From: an uncultured Methylobacillus sp.
GTDB lineage: Bacteria; Pseudomonadota; Gammaproteobacteria; Burkholderiales; Methylophilaceae
Assembly (NCBI GenBank): GCA_946478965.1
Contig: CAMLDQ010000028.1
Coordinates: 1-24,356 of the forward strand
Direction: 5' to 3'
Length of the DNA: 24,356 bases
Below are positions 15,026 to 23,129 of this stretch, in pieces (position 1 is the first letter of the stretch; each line of letters begins with the position of its first letter). The notes beneath the pieces are model-generated. The model saw only the letters and a list, made by a program, of their open reading frames with translations, made no database searches and was not told the origin of the DNA. A program made the translations under genes and the position numbers.

Positions 15026-16450
15026 TCAGGCTTTCGAGTGTCGATGGGCGAGCCAGACCTTGGGCAGCAGGGAACCGATGATCATGCCCAGCACGCTGGC
15101 TAGCAACCCGGCAAACTGAGGCGGCCAGAAGCCGTCCGGATTCCAGATTTCGAGGGGTATCCAGGTCAGCAGGCCGAACAGGATGGAAAGTATGGCACCC
15201 TGTGTGTTGGCGCGCTTCCAGTAGACGCCGAAAGCGAGCGGAGTGAAGGCCATGACCAGGGTGACCTTGTAGGCGTTCTCCACCATCTCGTAGATACTGG
15301 AATTGGAGTTCAGCGCAAAAATCGTGACCAGGATAGCAAAGCAGACCACTACCCCGCGCATCAGCCACAGCAGGTGGCGGTCGTTCATGCGGTGCAGGAA
15401 GCCCTTGAGAATGTTTTCGGTAAACGTCACCGAAGGCGCCAGCAGCGTGCCGCTGGCAGTACTCATGATGGCCGACAGCAGGGCGCCGAAAAACATCACC
15501 TGCGCAAAAACCGGCATGTGATTGAGGATCAGGTTGGGCAGGATCATCTGCGAGTCGGTTTGCAGCAGGTTTTCCACCATTTTCGGATCGATCAGCGTGG
15601 CCGAATAGGCGATGAATACCGGAATGAAGGCGAACAGGAAATACAGGCTGCCGCCCAGTACCGAACCGTGCACGGCGGTGCGCTCGTTTTTGGCCGACAT
15701 CACGCGCTGGAACACGTCTTGCTGCGGAATCGAGCCCAGCATCATGGTCAGCCAGGCGGCAACGAAGGCGACGATGTCACGTGCATGGGCGGCTGGCCAG
15801 AAGGCGAATTTGCCGTTGGACTGCGCGTGTTCGATCACGGTGCCGACGCCGCCGGTCATGCCGCTTACTTCCCATCCGATGAAAAGCAGCCCGGCGACGA
15901 TAATGATCATCTGGAAGAAGTCGGTCAGCGCGACCGACCACATGCCGCCGAACAATGTGTACAGCAACACAATGGCGGCGCCGATCAATGTGCCCTGCAT
16001 CTGGCTGATCGCGCCGTTGGAGAGCACTTCGAAGACAAGCCCGAGTGCAGTCAGTTGCGCCGAAACCCAGCCCATGTAGGAAATGACGATGGCGATACTG
16101 ACCGCGATTTCAACGGCGCGTCCGTATTTGTTGTGGTAGAAATCGCCGATGGTGAGCAGGTTCATGCGATAGAGCGGCCGGGCAAAGAACAGGCCGACCA
16201 GTATCAGGCAGAGCGAGGAGCCGAACGGGTCGGAGACGATGCCGTTGAGGCCATCCTGCAAAAACGTGGCGGAAATACCCAACACTGTTTCGGAACCAAA
16301 CCAGGTGGCGAAAACGGTGGCGGTGACAATGTAGATCGGCAGACTGCGGCCGGCAACAACATAGTCCTTCGAGCTCTTGACGCGCGTGGCGGCATACACC
16401 CCGATGCCGATGGAAATCAGCAGGTAAAGAATGACAAATCCGATAAGCAC
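15026..16450 (-). CDS. sodium:solute symporter family transporter
   Basis: 474 residues with about 13 membrane helices, as expected for the SSS (PutP/SGLT) family, which imports solutes with sodium. Family features are the N-terminal DYVVAGRSLPIYIVTATVFATWFG, the conserved GSETVLGISA, and the helix TLFGGMWSVALTDFFQMI. The substrate is not evident. The start is GTG at 16450-16448 with AAAGGA upstream. A well-spaced promoter lies at 16501-16529. The gene is monocistronic, ends at an 11 bp hairpin, and its upstream neighbour (HDOD gene) is divergent. Confidence 0.9.
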   Translation of the reverse strand: MLIGFVILYLLISIGIGVYAATRVKSSKDYVVAGRSLPIYIVTATVFATWFGSETVLGISATFLQDGLNGIVSDPFGSSLCLILVGLFFARPLYRMNLLTIGDFYHNKYGRAVEIAVSIAIVISYMGWVSAQLTALGLVFEVLSNGAISQMQGTLIGAAIVLLYTLFGGMWSVALTDFFQMIIIVAGLLFIGWEVSGMTGGVGTVIEHAQSNGKFAFWPAAHARDIVAFVAAWLTMMLGSIPQQDVFQRVMSAKNERTAVHGSVLGGSLYFLFAFIPVFIAYSATLIDPKMVENLLQTDSQMILPNLILNHMPVFAQVMFFGALLSAIMSTASGTLLAPSVTFTENILKGFLHRMNDRHLLWLMRGVVVCFAILVTIFALNSNSSIYEMVENAYKVTLVMAFTPLAFGVYWKRANTQGAILSILFGLLTWIPLEIWNPDGFWPPQFAGLLASVLGMIIGSLLPKVWLAHRHSKA

Positions 16451-16500
16451 GGCCTTATCCTTTAAGTTTCATGTTGTTGAAGGGCATTGCAGCGAGGCAT

Positions 16501-16529
16501 ATTCTAGCAAAGGGCGCGGCAAATGACAG
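16501..16529 (-). promoter_or_regulatory. promoter of the symporter gene
   Basis: On the minus strand, CTGTCA (16524-16529, four of six matches) and TAGAAT (16501-16506, five of six) are 17 bases apart. The transcript would start near 16494. Its -35 element overlaps the -35 of the opposing HDOD promoter. Confidence 0.5.
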
Positions 16530-16551
16530 AGGTACGAGGCTTAGGTACAAT
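16523..16551 (+). promoter_or_regulatory. promoter of the HDOD gene
   Basis: ATGACA (16523-16528, five of six matches to TTGACA) and TACAAT (16546-16551, five of six to TATAAT) are separated by 17 bases. Transcription would start near 16558, 22 bases before the ATG at 16580. This also argues that the upstream in-frame ATG at 16523 is not the start, since it lies in the -35 element. Confidence 0.65.
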
Positions 16552-16579
16552 CGGCGCAAGTTACCTGGCAGGAGTCACC

Positions 16580-17428
16580 ATGTCGCAGCAGCCGCAGGAT
16601 TTGGCAGGTTGGGTTGCCTTTCTAGGCAATGCAGAATTGCCGGTGCTCAAGCACACCGCTCGGGAATTGGAGCGTTTGCATGCCGATGAGGACAATCTCA
16701 ATGCACGCAGCATCGCCTACGTGGTCACCAGCGACCCGATGATGACGGTGCGATTGCTGCGCTACCTGCAAGAACACAAGCGCAGCAGTCAGATGCAGGA
16801 ACTGGTGCAGGTGGAGCAGGCCATCATGATGATGGGGTTTACCACCTTCTTCCGCGAGTTGGCTCCGACGCTGCTGGTCGAAGACGTGCTGCACGGACAT
16901 CTCGCCGCCCTGGCCAATCTCTTGCGCACCGTGCGCCGGGCCCAGCGCGCCGCACATTACGCGTTCGACTGGGCGCTGCTCCTGCATGACCTGCGTGCGG
17001 AAGAGGTGCGCATTGCCGCCCTGCTCGCACCCTTGGCGGAAATGCTGATGTGGTGCTTCAATCCGGAGCAGATGCTGAAAATCCATGCCATGCAGGAAGC
17101 CGACAAAACCTTGCGCAGCGCTGCAGTCCAGCAGGAAGTGCTCGGGTTCAAGGGGATCGAACTGCAGCAGTCGCTGGCGACAGAATGGCATCTTCCGGCG
17201 CTGCTGTTGAAATTGATGGATGCGGAGCATGCGCAGACGGAGCGTGTGCGGAACGTGATGCTGGCGCTCAATCTCGCACGCCACTCCGCGCATGGCTGGA
17301 ACGATGCCGCCTTGCCAGACGACTACCGCGATATTGCCGGCCTGTTACGCCTGACCCCGGAGCGGGTGATGGAAATGGTGGGCGCTAACCCCAGCGAAGC
17401 AGAAGGGCAAAGCCAGCAATCTGCATGA
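16580..17428 (+). CDS. HDOD-domain protein
   Basis: 282 residues, no membrane segment. The N-terminal part fits the HDOD fold: a [14 protein letters not shown] helix, then the repeated-helix block [20 protein letters not shown] and a [16 protein letters not shown] segment, where HDOD proteins typically have an ...AI..LG pattern. HDOD proteins are non-enzymatic relatives of HD phosphohydrolases that act in signalling and regulation; the partner here is unknown. The start at 16580 has an AGGAG site and fits the promoter above. The last 44 bases overlap the end of ubiB on the opposite strand. No partner domain (GGDEF, receiver) is fused. Confidence 0.82.
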   Translation: MSQQPQDLAGWVAFLGNAELPVLKHTARELERLHADEDNLNARSIAYVVTSDPMMTVRLLRYLQEHKRSSQMQELVQVEQAIMMMGFTTFFRELAPTLLVEDVLHGHLAALANLLRTVRRAQRAAHYAFDWALLLHDLRAEEVRIAALLAPLAEMLMWCFNPEQMLKIHAMQEADKTLRSAAVQQEVLGFKGIELQQSLATEWHLPALLLKLMDAEHAQTERVRNVMLALNLARHSAHGWNDAALPDDYRDIAGLLRLTPERVMEMVGANPSEAEGQSQQSA

Positions 17429-18923
17429 GCGCCAGCGCGAGCAAGGCGGCCGTGCCCCAATAAAGCAGGCGGTTGCGCCGTTTCTGCTCGGCCAGTACCT
17501 GTTCCAGTTTTTCCGAAACCGATGCCAGCGAATCGCGCTGCAGGCTTTCGTGCAGCAGGCGCGGCAGTTGGGGCAGGATTTTCCCCCATTGCGGTACTTC
17601 GGTGCCGAGCTGCGCCAACGCACCCCGCCAGCCGACTTGCTCGCTCATCCAGCGTTCCAGGTAAGGCTTGGCGGTTTTCCACAGATCCAGCTCGGGATCC
17701 AGTTCGCGTCCAAGGCCTTCGATATTCAGCAGCGTTTTCTGCAGCATGACCAGTTGCGGCTGGATCACCACGCCGAAGCGGCGTGAAGTCTGGAACAGGC
17801 GCAGCAGGACGCGGCCGAAGGAGATGTCCTTGAGCGGCTTGTCGAAAATCGGTTCGCAGACCGCACGGATCGCGGTCTCGAAGGCATCCGGCGGCGTATC
17901 CTTCGGTGCCCAGCCGGATTCGATGTGAGCGCGCGCGACCTCGCGGTAATCGCGGCGGAAAAATGCGAGGAAGTTGCGAGCGAGATAGTGCTTGTCGGTG
18001 TCGGTCAGCGTGCCCATGATGCCGAAGTCGAGAGCCACGTAACGGCCGTCTTCGGCGACGAGGATGTTGCCGGGATGCATGTCGGCATGAAAGAAGCTGT
18101 CGCGGAAAACCTGGGTGAAAAAGATCTCGACCCCGTCGCGGGCGAGCTTCGGGATATCGATACCCATCTCGCGCAAGCGTGAAACCTGGCTGATCGGCGT
18201 GCCGCTCATGCGCTCCATCACCATCACCTGCTCGCGGCACCAGTCCCAATATACTTCGGGTACGCGCAGCAGCCGGCCATCGGCGAAGTTGCGGCGTAGC
18301 TGACTGCAGTTGGCCGCTTCCAGCATCAAGTCCAGCTCGTTGTGGATATGGCGGGAGAATTCGGTGACCACCTCGCGTGGGCGCAAGCGTTTTCCATCCC
18401 CCCACAGGTGCTCCAGCAGCATGGCGGCCGTATCGAGCAGGGCAATATCCTTGTCGATGACGCTGGCGATCCCCGGGCGCAGGATCTTGACGGCCACAGG
18501 TTTGCCGTCTGGAAGCGTGGCGAAATGTACTTGTGCCACTGAGGCACTGGCAACCGGTGTAACGTCGAATGCGGCGAATACGCTGCCGACGTCGTTGCCA
18601 TAGGCCTGCTGCAGCACCTCCAGTGCCTGGTCTGCCGGGATCGGGGGGACCTGATCCTGCAGCTTGGCCAGTTCGTCCGCAATGTCGAGCGGGATCAGGT
18701 CGCGCCGCGTGGAGAGCATCTGGCCGAACTTGACGAAGACCGGCCCGAGATTTTCCAAGGCCAGGCGCAAGCGTGTGCCGCGGGGCTGAGAAAGCGGGCG
18801 CCAGAACAGCAGGAGGCGAGATGCGGTGCCGACCTGACGCAACTTGGCATGGCCGAAAATGAATTCGTCGAGACCGAAGCGCACCGCCACGGCAAGAATG
18901 CGCAGCAAGCGGAGAAAACGCAT
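17385..18923 (-). CDS. ubiB: ubiquinone biosynthesis protein UbiB (ABC1/ADCK family)
   Basis: 512 residues. UbiB is an atypical kinase-like ATPase that supports ubiquinone synthesis at the membrane. Diagnostic motifs are the KxGQ motif K65[13 protein letters not shown], the small-residue loop ASASVAQVH (124-133), nucleotide lysine K146, the catalytic [11 protein letters not shown] (277-287) and the metal-binding DFG (299-301). Two C-terminal hydrophobic segments (about 480-512) anchor it. The ATG shares one base with the ubiJ stop (TGATG). A longer open frame from 19082 lies over ubiJ and is a shadow. Its 3' end overlaps the HDOD gene by 44 bases. Confidence 0.96.
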   Translation of the reverse strand: MRFLRLLRILAVAVRFGLDEFIFGHAKLRQVGTASRLLLFWRPLSQPRGTRLRLALENLGPVFVKFGQMLSTRRDLIPLDIADELAKLQDQVPPIPADQALEVLQQAYGNDVGSVFAAFDVTPVASASVAQVHFATLPDGKPVAVKILRPGIASVIDKDIALLDTAAMLLEHLWGDGKRLRPREVVTEFSRHIHNELDLMLEAANCSQLRRNFADGRLLRVPEVYWDWCREQVMVMERMSGTPISQVSRLREMGIDIPKLARDGVEIFFTQVFRDSFFHADMHPGNILVAEDGRYVALDFGIMGTLTDTDKHYLARNFLAFFRRDYREVARAHIESGWAPKDTPPDAFETAIRAVCEPIFDKPLKDISFGRVLLRLFQTSRRFGVVIQPQLVMLQKTLLNIEGLGRELDPELDLWKTAKPYLERWMSEQVGWRGALAQLGTEVPQWGKILPQLPRLLHESLQRDSLASVSEKLEQVLAEQKRRNRLLYWGTAALLALALMQIAGFALLLRWG

Positions 18924-19492
18924 CAGTCCAGTTGCTCCAGTTGCTCGATGCGCTTGGCGAGACGCTCCGTATCGTCGCGCAAGGTGTCCACGTCGCGGGA
19001 AAACTGCTCCAGATGGCGCTTCTTGGCAAGCAGCGGCTGTTCCTCCAGCAGATATTCGGAGAGCATGCCGGCCAGCGACCACACCTGGCGTCCAAGCTCT
19101 TGCCTGATGCGCGCACCGGCCTGGCTCAGTTCGTGTGCGGGGATGTCGCCGACGAGGCGGCTCAAGTCCTCTTCGGCATCCCAGCGCAAACCGCGCAGCA
19201 CCTTGCCGAGAGCCGCACCCAATTCGGCGTCGCCGGTGAGCGTGACCAGGCTGGGAGCGGCCTCCGGATCCATCAGCAGGCGCAATGCCGCACTTGGCGT
19301 GAGTCCGATTTCGGCATCGATCTCGGCTGACTCGGGCGCCGAGGAGAATTCCCCCAAGGCATCGATCGCCAGCGTAATGCGGACCGGAGACAGATGCAGG
19401 CGTACGACCTTGCCGGCATACGGACGGAGTTCAGGTGCCGCCCAACTGTTCTGGCGCAGCAGGTGGTTGAGGGCATCGGCGGAGAGCTTCAA
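18923..19492 (-). CDS. ubiJ: ubiquinone biosynthesis accessory factor UbiJ (SCP2 domain)
   Basis: 189 residues. UbiJ with UbiK organises the cytoplasmic ubiquinone synthesis complex and binds lipid intermediates in its SCP2 domain (about 5-110, with the [11 protein letters not shown] pattern). The C-terminal 40 residues are a leucine/charged coiled coil ([33 protein letters not shown]), as in other UbiJ. The start codon is TTG at 19492-19490, whose first bases also form the ubiE stop (TTGA), so translation is coupled to ubiE; no later ATG would keep the SCP2 N-terminus. The gene sits between ubiE and ubiB, the usual order. Confidence 0.9.
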   Translation of the reverse strand: MKLSADALNHLLRQNSWAAPELRPYAGKVVRLHLSPVRITLAIDALGEFSSAPESAEIDAEIGLTPSAALRLLMDPEAAPSLVTLTGDAELGAALGKVLRGLRWDAEEDLSRLVGDIPAHELSQAGARIRQELGRQVWSLAGMLSEYLLEEQPLLAKKRHLEQFSRDVDTLRDDTERLAKRIEQLEQLD

Positions 19493-20226
19493 ATCTTGAA
19501 GCCCTTATGCAAGGCGACAACGCCGGCAGTCAGGTTGAAATACTCGGCCTTGGCGAAGCCCGCATCCAGCATCATCTGCTTGAGGGTTTCCTGATCGGGG
19601 TGCATGCGGATGGATTCGGCCAGGTAACGATAGCTTTCCGCATCCTGGGCGAAAAACTTGCCCATGACCGGCAGCAGTTTGAAGGAATACGCATCATACG
19701 CCGGCTGCAGCGGTTTCCAGACTTGCGAAAATTCCAGCACCAGTAATTTTCCGCCCGGCTTGAGCACGCGTTGCATTTCCCGCAGCGCGAGCTCCTTGTG
19801 CGTCATGTTGCGCAAGCCGAAAGCCACCGAGACGCAATCGAAATACTGATCGGGAAAGGGCAGGCGTTCCGCATCGCACTGCACGGCGGGTACGGCTAAT
19901 CCGGCGTCCAGCATGCGATCGCGCCCCACCGCCAGCATCGAGGCGTTGATGTCGGTCAGGATTACCCGGCCGGAGCCGCCGACCTTTTTCGCGAACAGGC
20001 GGGAGAGGTCGCCGCTGCCGCCGGCGATATCCAGAACCCGCTGCCCGGGCAGGACGCCGCTGGTCTCCACCGTGAAACGCTTCCACAGGCGATGCAGGCC
20101 GGCCGACATGACATCGTTCATCAAGTCGTAGCGGTTTGCCACGGAATGGAAGACCTTGGCGACCTCTTGCGCCTTGTCGGATTCGGCCACGGTCTTGAAG
20201 CCGAAATGCGTGGTGTTTTCGCTCAT
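19489..20226 (-). CDS. ubiE: ubiquinone/menaquinone C-methyltransferase UbiE
   Basis: 245 residues (E. coli 251). It performs the SAM-dependent C-methylation of the benzoquinol ring. Visible are the N-terminal THFGFKTV, the [25 protein letters not shown] block, SAM motif [13 protein letters not shown] (64-75), and [14 protein letters not shown]. The start ATG at 20226 overlaps the DUF971 stop by four bases (ATGA). A frame extending to 20283 runs over DUF971 and is not used. The SAM and substrate regions look complete, so the enzyme should be active. Confidence 0.97.
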   Translation of the reverse strand: MSENTTHFGFKTVAESDKAQEVAKVFHSVANRYDLMNDVMSAGLHRLWKRFTVETSGVLPGQRVLDIAGGSGDLSRLFAKKVGGSGRVILTDINASMLAVGRDRMLDAGLAVPAVQCDAERLPFPDQYFDCVSVAFGLRNMTHKELALREMQRVLKPGGKLLVLEFSQVWKPLQPAYDAYSFKLLPVMGKFFAQDAESYRYLAESIRMHPDQETLKQMMLDAGFAKAEYFNLTAGVVALHKGFKI

Positions 20227-20603
20227 GCCGATTCCTTGCGCTGGATGCCGGCGGCCGCCAGCCGGTTCAAGTAGGTTTGCCACATCGCCTGCTGGTGCTG
20301 GCCGATGTCATAGAGGTAATCCCAGGAATAGAGACCGGTGTCGTGCCCATCGGAGAAGGTCAGTTTGACCGCATACATGCCGACCGGCTCGATGCCGACG
20401 ATATTCACGTCTTCCTTGCCGGTCTGCAGCACTTCCTGCCCGGGGCCGTGGCCGCGCACTTCGGCGGAAGGCGAATAAACCCGCAGGAATTCGCACGGCA
20501 GTTCGAAATGCGCGCCATCGCTAAAGGTGACCTCAAGCTTGCGCGATGCCTGGTGCAGGCGAATGTCGGTAGGGCGGGGGGTGTCGGGAGTCAGGCCGCT
20601 CAT
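20223..20603 (-). CDS. DUF971 protein (gamma-butyrobetaine hydroxylase-like N-terminal domain)
   Basis: 126 residues. The whole protein is the small DUF971 domain: a [32 protein letters not shown] core, then [25 protein letters not shown], the characteristic ending. This domain sits at the N-terminus of eukaryotic gamma-butyrobetaine hydroxylases, but bacterial stand-alone versions have no clear function. In betaproteobacteria it is often placed directly before ubiE, as here, with a four-base overlap; this suggests a link to quinone synthesis, but that is inference. It is the first gene of the ubi operon. A weak AAGG ribosome site precedes it. Confidence 0.9.
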   Translation of the reverse strand: MSGLTPDTPRPTDIRLHQASRKLEVTFSDGAHFELPCEFLRVYSPSAEVRGHGPGQEVLQTGKEDVNIVGIEPVGMYAVKLTFSDGHDTGLYSWDYLYDIGQHQQAMWQTYLNRLAAAGIQRKESA

Positions 20604-20642
20604 GAGTGTGGAATGCCTTAAGCCATCAAATCCAAAGCCGAA

Positions 20643-20648
20643 ATGATA
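20643..20648 (-). promoter_or_regulatory. extended -10 of the DUF971-ubiE-ubiJ-ubiB operon
   Basis: On the minus strand TGC-TATCAT gives an extended -10 (five of six bases match TATAAT, with TG one base before it). The transcript would start near 20636, about 33 bases before the DUF971 ATG. No good -35 was seen, as is common for extended -10 promoters. Confidence 0.4.
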
Positions 20649-20723
20649 GCAGAAACGGCTTCTCGATGGCCGTCTGCCGACCTGACATCCTGCATTGATG
20701 TTGGCTGGTACCAGCCTGATTTT

Positions 20724-20751
20724 TTGATAAATTTACGAATCATGCTAGAGT
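20724..20751 (+). promoter_or_regulatory. promoter of the dynamin-ccoS operon
   Basis: TTGATA (20724-20729) and TAGAGT (20746-20751) are 16 bases apart, and TGC immediately precedes the -10 as an extended element. The start would be near 20758, about 25 bases before the dynamin ATG. Confidence 0.5.
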
Positions 20752-20782
20752 TAGGCACTGATGTGCACAGGCGAGAATTTAC

Positions 20783-22747
20783 ATGGCTGAAAACAAGCTT
20801 GCCGACCAGTTTGCAGCTTACAGCAAGTGGCGCAAGGCGCTGATCGACACCATCAGCGATTACCGGCGCTGGTTGGTGGAGCAGGAGTTGAACGATGCGC
20901 AGGTCGATCTGCGTATCCAGCATTTGCTGGACCGACTCAACGAAGACAAGCTCAACGTTGCGTTCGTCGCGGAGTTTTCGCGCGGCAAATCCGAACTGAT
21001 CAATGCCATTTTTTTCGCCGACTACGGTCAGCGTTTGCTGCCGTCCAGTGCCGGGCGCACTACGATGTGCCCCACCGAATTGCTCTATGATCCGCATCGC
21101 CCAACCGCGCTGCAACTGCTGCCGATCGAGACGCGCGGTTCCGATACCACGACCACGGAATACAAGCGCTTTCCTGCCGAGTGGACGATGGTGGAATTCG
21201 ACATTGAATCCAGCGAAAGCATGATTGCCGCCTTCAAGGAGGTGAGCCGTACCAAGCGAGTTACCGCGGACGAGGCGCAACGCTACGAACTGTACGATCC
21301 ACAAAATCCCGACGATGCGATGAACCTGGGCGAAGACGGCACGGTGGAAGTGCCGTGCTGGCGCTATGCAATCATCAATTTCCCGCACCCGTTGCTGGAA
21401 CAGGGGCTGGTGATTCTCGATACGCCCGGCCTCAATGCGATTGGTACCGAGCCGGAACTCACCCTCAACATGCTGCCTAATGCGCATGCGGTGCTGTTCA
21501 TCCTGGCGGCGGATACCGGCGTGACCAAATCCGAAATCGACGTCTGGCGCAATTACATCAGCGGCACCCGCTGGAAGCAAAAGGGCCGTATGGCGGTACT
21601 CAACAAGATCGATGGTCTTTGGGACGAGCTCAAGGATCCGCAGGAAGTGGAACGCAACATCGCCAAGCAGGCCGCGCTTAGCGCCGAGATGCTGAATCTC
21701 GATGCCAAGCAGATATTTCCGATATCGGCGCAGAAGGGCTTGCTTGCCAAGGTCAACGGGAATGACGATCTGCTGGCCCAAAGCCGACTGCCGACGCTGG
21801 AAAAGGCTTTGTCCGACGAACTGATCCCATCCAAGAAGGAAATCGTCCGCGACAATACCGAGAGCGAGATCGAGGACCTGATTGCGAATTCCGGTGTGGT
21901 GTTGGACGCGCGCCTGCAAGGCATGCAGGAACAGCTTGACGAGCTCAAAGGGCTGCGCGGCAAGAATTCGGACGTGGTCGAACACATGATGAACAAGGTG
22001 AAGGCGGACAAGGAGAGCTTTGAACGCGGCCTGCAGCGGTTCCAGGCACTGCGCAGCGTTTTCTCGCAGCATACCAATAACCTGTTCGCCTATCTGGGGA
22101 TGGAGCGCTTGCGCATGGAAGTCGCCAAGACGCGGCATGCAATGGTGGAGGCCAACTTCACCAAGACCATCCGAGGCGCAATGGAAGGATTCTTCCGGGA
22201 TATTGGCGAACGTATGGTCAATGCCGACAAGCAGATCGAGGAAATCAAGAAGATGATGGATGCGATCTACGCCAAGTACGCGCAGGAGCACCACTCCCAA
22301 GTCATACACGTGCCCGTGTTCACTACGGCGCGCTACCAGAAGGAACTGGCCAAGCTCGAGCGTGCCTACAAGGAGCAATTCGATACCGCACTCAACATGA
22401 TCGTCAATGAAAAGATGACGCTGACGACCAAGTTCTTCGAAACCATGGCGAATCGCGTGGTTAACGTTTACGAGGTCGCCAACAAGGATGCCGAGAACTG
22501 GCTCAAGGCTGTAATGGCGCCGATGGAATCGCAAATCCGCGAGCAGCAGTTGCAGTTGCGTCGCCGTATGGAGAGTATCAAGCGCATCTACCAGGCGACC
22601 GATTCGCTCGAAGACCGGATTGCCGAACTCGAAAGTGTCGAGCAGGGCATCCATAGCCAGATCGCAGAACTCAAGGTCTTGCGCCAGCACATCGGTAATG
22701 CGCTGGCGTTCGATGAGCGACCTGTTTCCGAGGAGTTGGCCGCATGA
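20783..22747 (+). CDS. bacterial dynamin-like GTPase
   Basis: 654 residues. An N-terminal GTPase domain (about 55-330) has the P-loop region FVAEFSRGKSELI (61-73, K69-S70, with A63 in place of the usual first glycine), G3 DTPGLN (213-218), G4 NKID (274-277) and a G5-like SAQK (315-318). The rest is helical with heptad-like stretches (about 355-430 and 545-645), as in dynamin stalks. There is no evident membrane helix. Bacterial dynamins bind and remodel membranes; the target here is unknown. The ATG follows a weak AGGCGAG site. The stop overlaps ccoS by four bases (ATGA). Related dynamin-family genes of this size occur widely in betaproteobacteria without an assigned role. Confidence 0.87.
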   Translation: MAENKLADQFAAYSKWRKALIDTISDYRRWLVEQELNDAQVDLRIQHLLDRLNEDKLNVAFVAEFSRGKSELINAIFFADYGQRLLPSSAGRTTMCPTELLYDPHRPTALQLLPIETRGSDTTTTEYKRFPAEWTMVEFDIESSESMIAAFKEVSRTKRVTADEAQRYELYDPQNPDDAMNLGEDGTVEVPCWRYAIINFPHPLLEQGLVILDTPGLNAIGTEPELTLNMLPNAHAVLFILAADTGVTKSEIDVWRNYISGTRWKQKGRMAVLNKIDGLWDELKDPQEVERNIAKQAALSAEMLNLDAKQIFPISAQKGLLAKVNGNDDLLAQSRLPTLEKALSDELIPSKKEIVRDNTESEIEDLIANSGVVLDARLQGMQEQLDELKGLRGKNSDVVEHMMNKVKADKESFERGLQRFQALRSVFSQHTNNLFAYLGMERLRMEVAKTRHAMVEANFTKTIRGAMEGFFRDIGERMVNADKQIEEIKKMMDAIYAKYAQEHHSQVIHVPVFTTARYQKELAKLERAYKEQFDTALNMIVNEKMTLTTKFFETMANRVVNVYEVANKDAENWLKAVMAPMESQIREQQLQLRRRMESIKRIYQATDSLEDRIAELESVEQGIHSQIAELKVLRQHIGNALAFDERPVSEELAA

Positions 22748-22947
22748 CGGAAAATCTCATTTTCCTGTTCGGGCTGACACTGATATTTATCGGCGTGGCG
22801 GTTGTGGGCGTTCTTTGGGCGATTCGTAGCGGCCAGTTTGACGACCTCGAAGGCCCGGCGCACCGCATCCTGATGGATGATGATGACCCGATGATCCCGT
22901 TTCATCACTTGAAAGATGATGAACAAGCGAATAAAATAAGACAGTGA
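22744..22947 (+). CDS. ccoS: cbb3-type cytochrome oxidase assembly protein CcoS
   Basis: 67 residues: one N-terminal membrane helix (about 4-26) followed by the diagnostic IRSGQFDDLEGPAHRILMDDDD, shared by CcoS/FixS. CcoS is needed to insert haem and copper into the cbb3 oxidase catalytic subunit. The start overlaps the dynamin stop and has GAGGAG inside the dynamin gene. CcoS normally lies next to ccoI (copper-exporting ATPase) or ccoNOQP; neither is in the window, so this gene has moved to a dynamin operon. Its presence implies a cbb3 oxidase elsewhere in the genome besides the caa3 oxidase here. Confidence 0.93.
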   Translation: MTENLIFLFGLTLIFIGVAVVGVLWAIRSGQFDDLEGPAHRILMDDDDPMIPFHHLKDDEQANKIRQ

Positions 22948-22967
22948 TATCTAATTAAGGAGCAGCC

Positions 22968-23063
22968 ATGCACATGTTTACTTGGGAAAATTTGCCGATG
23001 ACCCTCATCGTGGCCTTGATCATCTGGTCCTGGATTTCCTTCTTTTCGGTCATTCTCGGCTAA
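22968..23063 (+). CDS. 31-residue single-helix membrane peptide, unannotated
   Basis: The frame runs ATG 22968 to TAA 23061-23063. A strong AAGGAG ribosome site sits seven bases before the ATG. The first ten residues (MHMFTWENLP) are polar, then about twenty hydrophobic residues rich in Ile, Trp, Phe and Val form one membrane helix ending in Gly. It begins 20 bases after ccoS and is followed directly by the terminator, so it closes the dynamin-ccoS operon. Tiny oxidase subunits (CcoQ, CcoM, CydX) have a similar size and make-up, but I see no sequence match. It may be an oxidase-assembly or subunit peptide (inference). It is too short for most gene finders. Confidence 0.65.
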   Translation: MHMFTWENLPMTLIVALIIWSWISFFSVILG

Positions 23064-23080
23064 GTGCGCCGGATTTGAGC

Positions 23081-23114
23081 AATAAAAAAGGCTGCAATCG
23101 CAGCCTTTTTTATT
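23081..23114. terminator. bidirectional rho-independent terminator
   Basis: AATAAAAAAGGCTGC (23081-23095) is a perfect 15-base inverted match to GCAGCCTTTTTTATT (23100-23114), around loop AATC. A GC-rich core with a T-run on either strand serves both the plus-strand dynamin operon and the minus-strand rpoH, whose stop is 16 bases away. Confidence 0.92.
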
Positions 23115-23129
23115 GGTGCGCATCTGAAG

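Noticed and set aside
15374..16465. 363-residue plus-strand frame opposite the symporter
   Set aside because: Antisense shadow, very rich in His/Glu/Asp/Gln as expected opposite membrane helices.
16523..16579. Upstream start for the HDOD gene
   Set aside because: The ATG sits in the -35 element of a strong promoter, and the AGGAG ribosome site precedes the ATG at 16580.
17323..19116. 597-residue minus-strand frame over ubiB/ubiJ
   Set aside because: Shadow of ubiB in a different frame, with composition typical of frame-shifted GC-rich DNA.
20618..22690. 690-residue minus-strand frame opposite the dynamin gene
   Set aside because: It is the antisense shadow of a high-GC coding region; the plus-strand frame has clear GTPase motifs, a promoter and coupling to ccoS.
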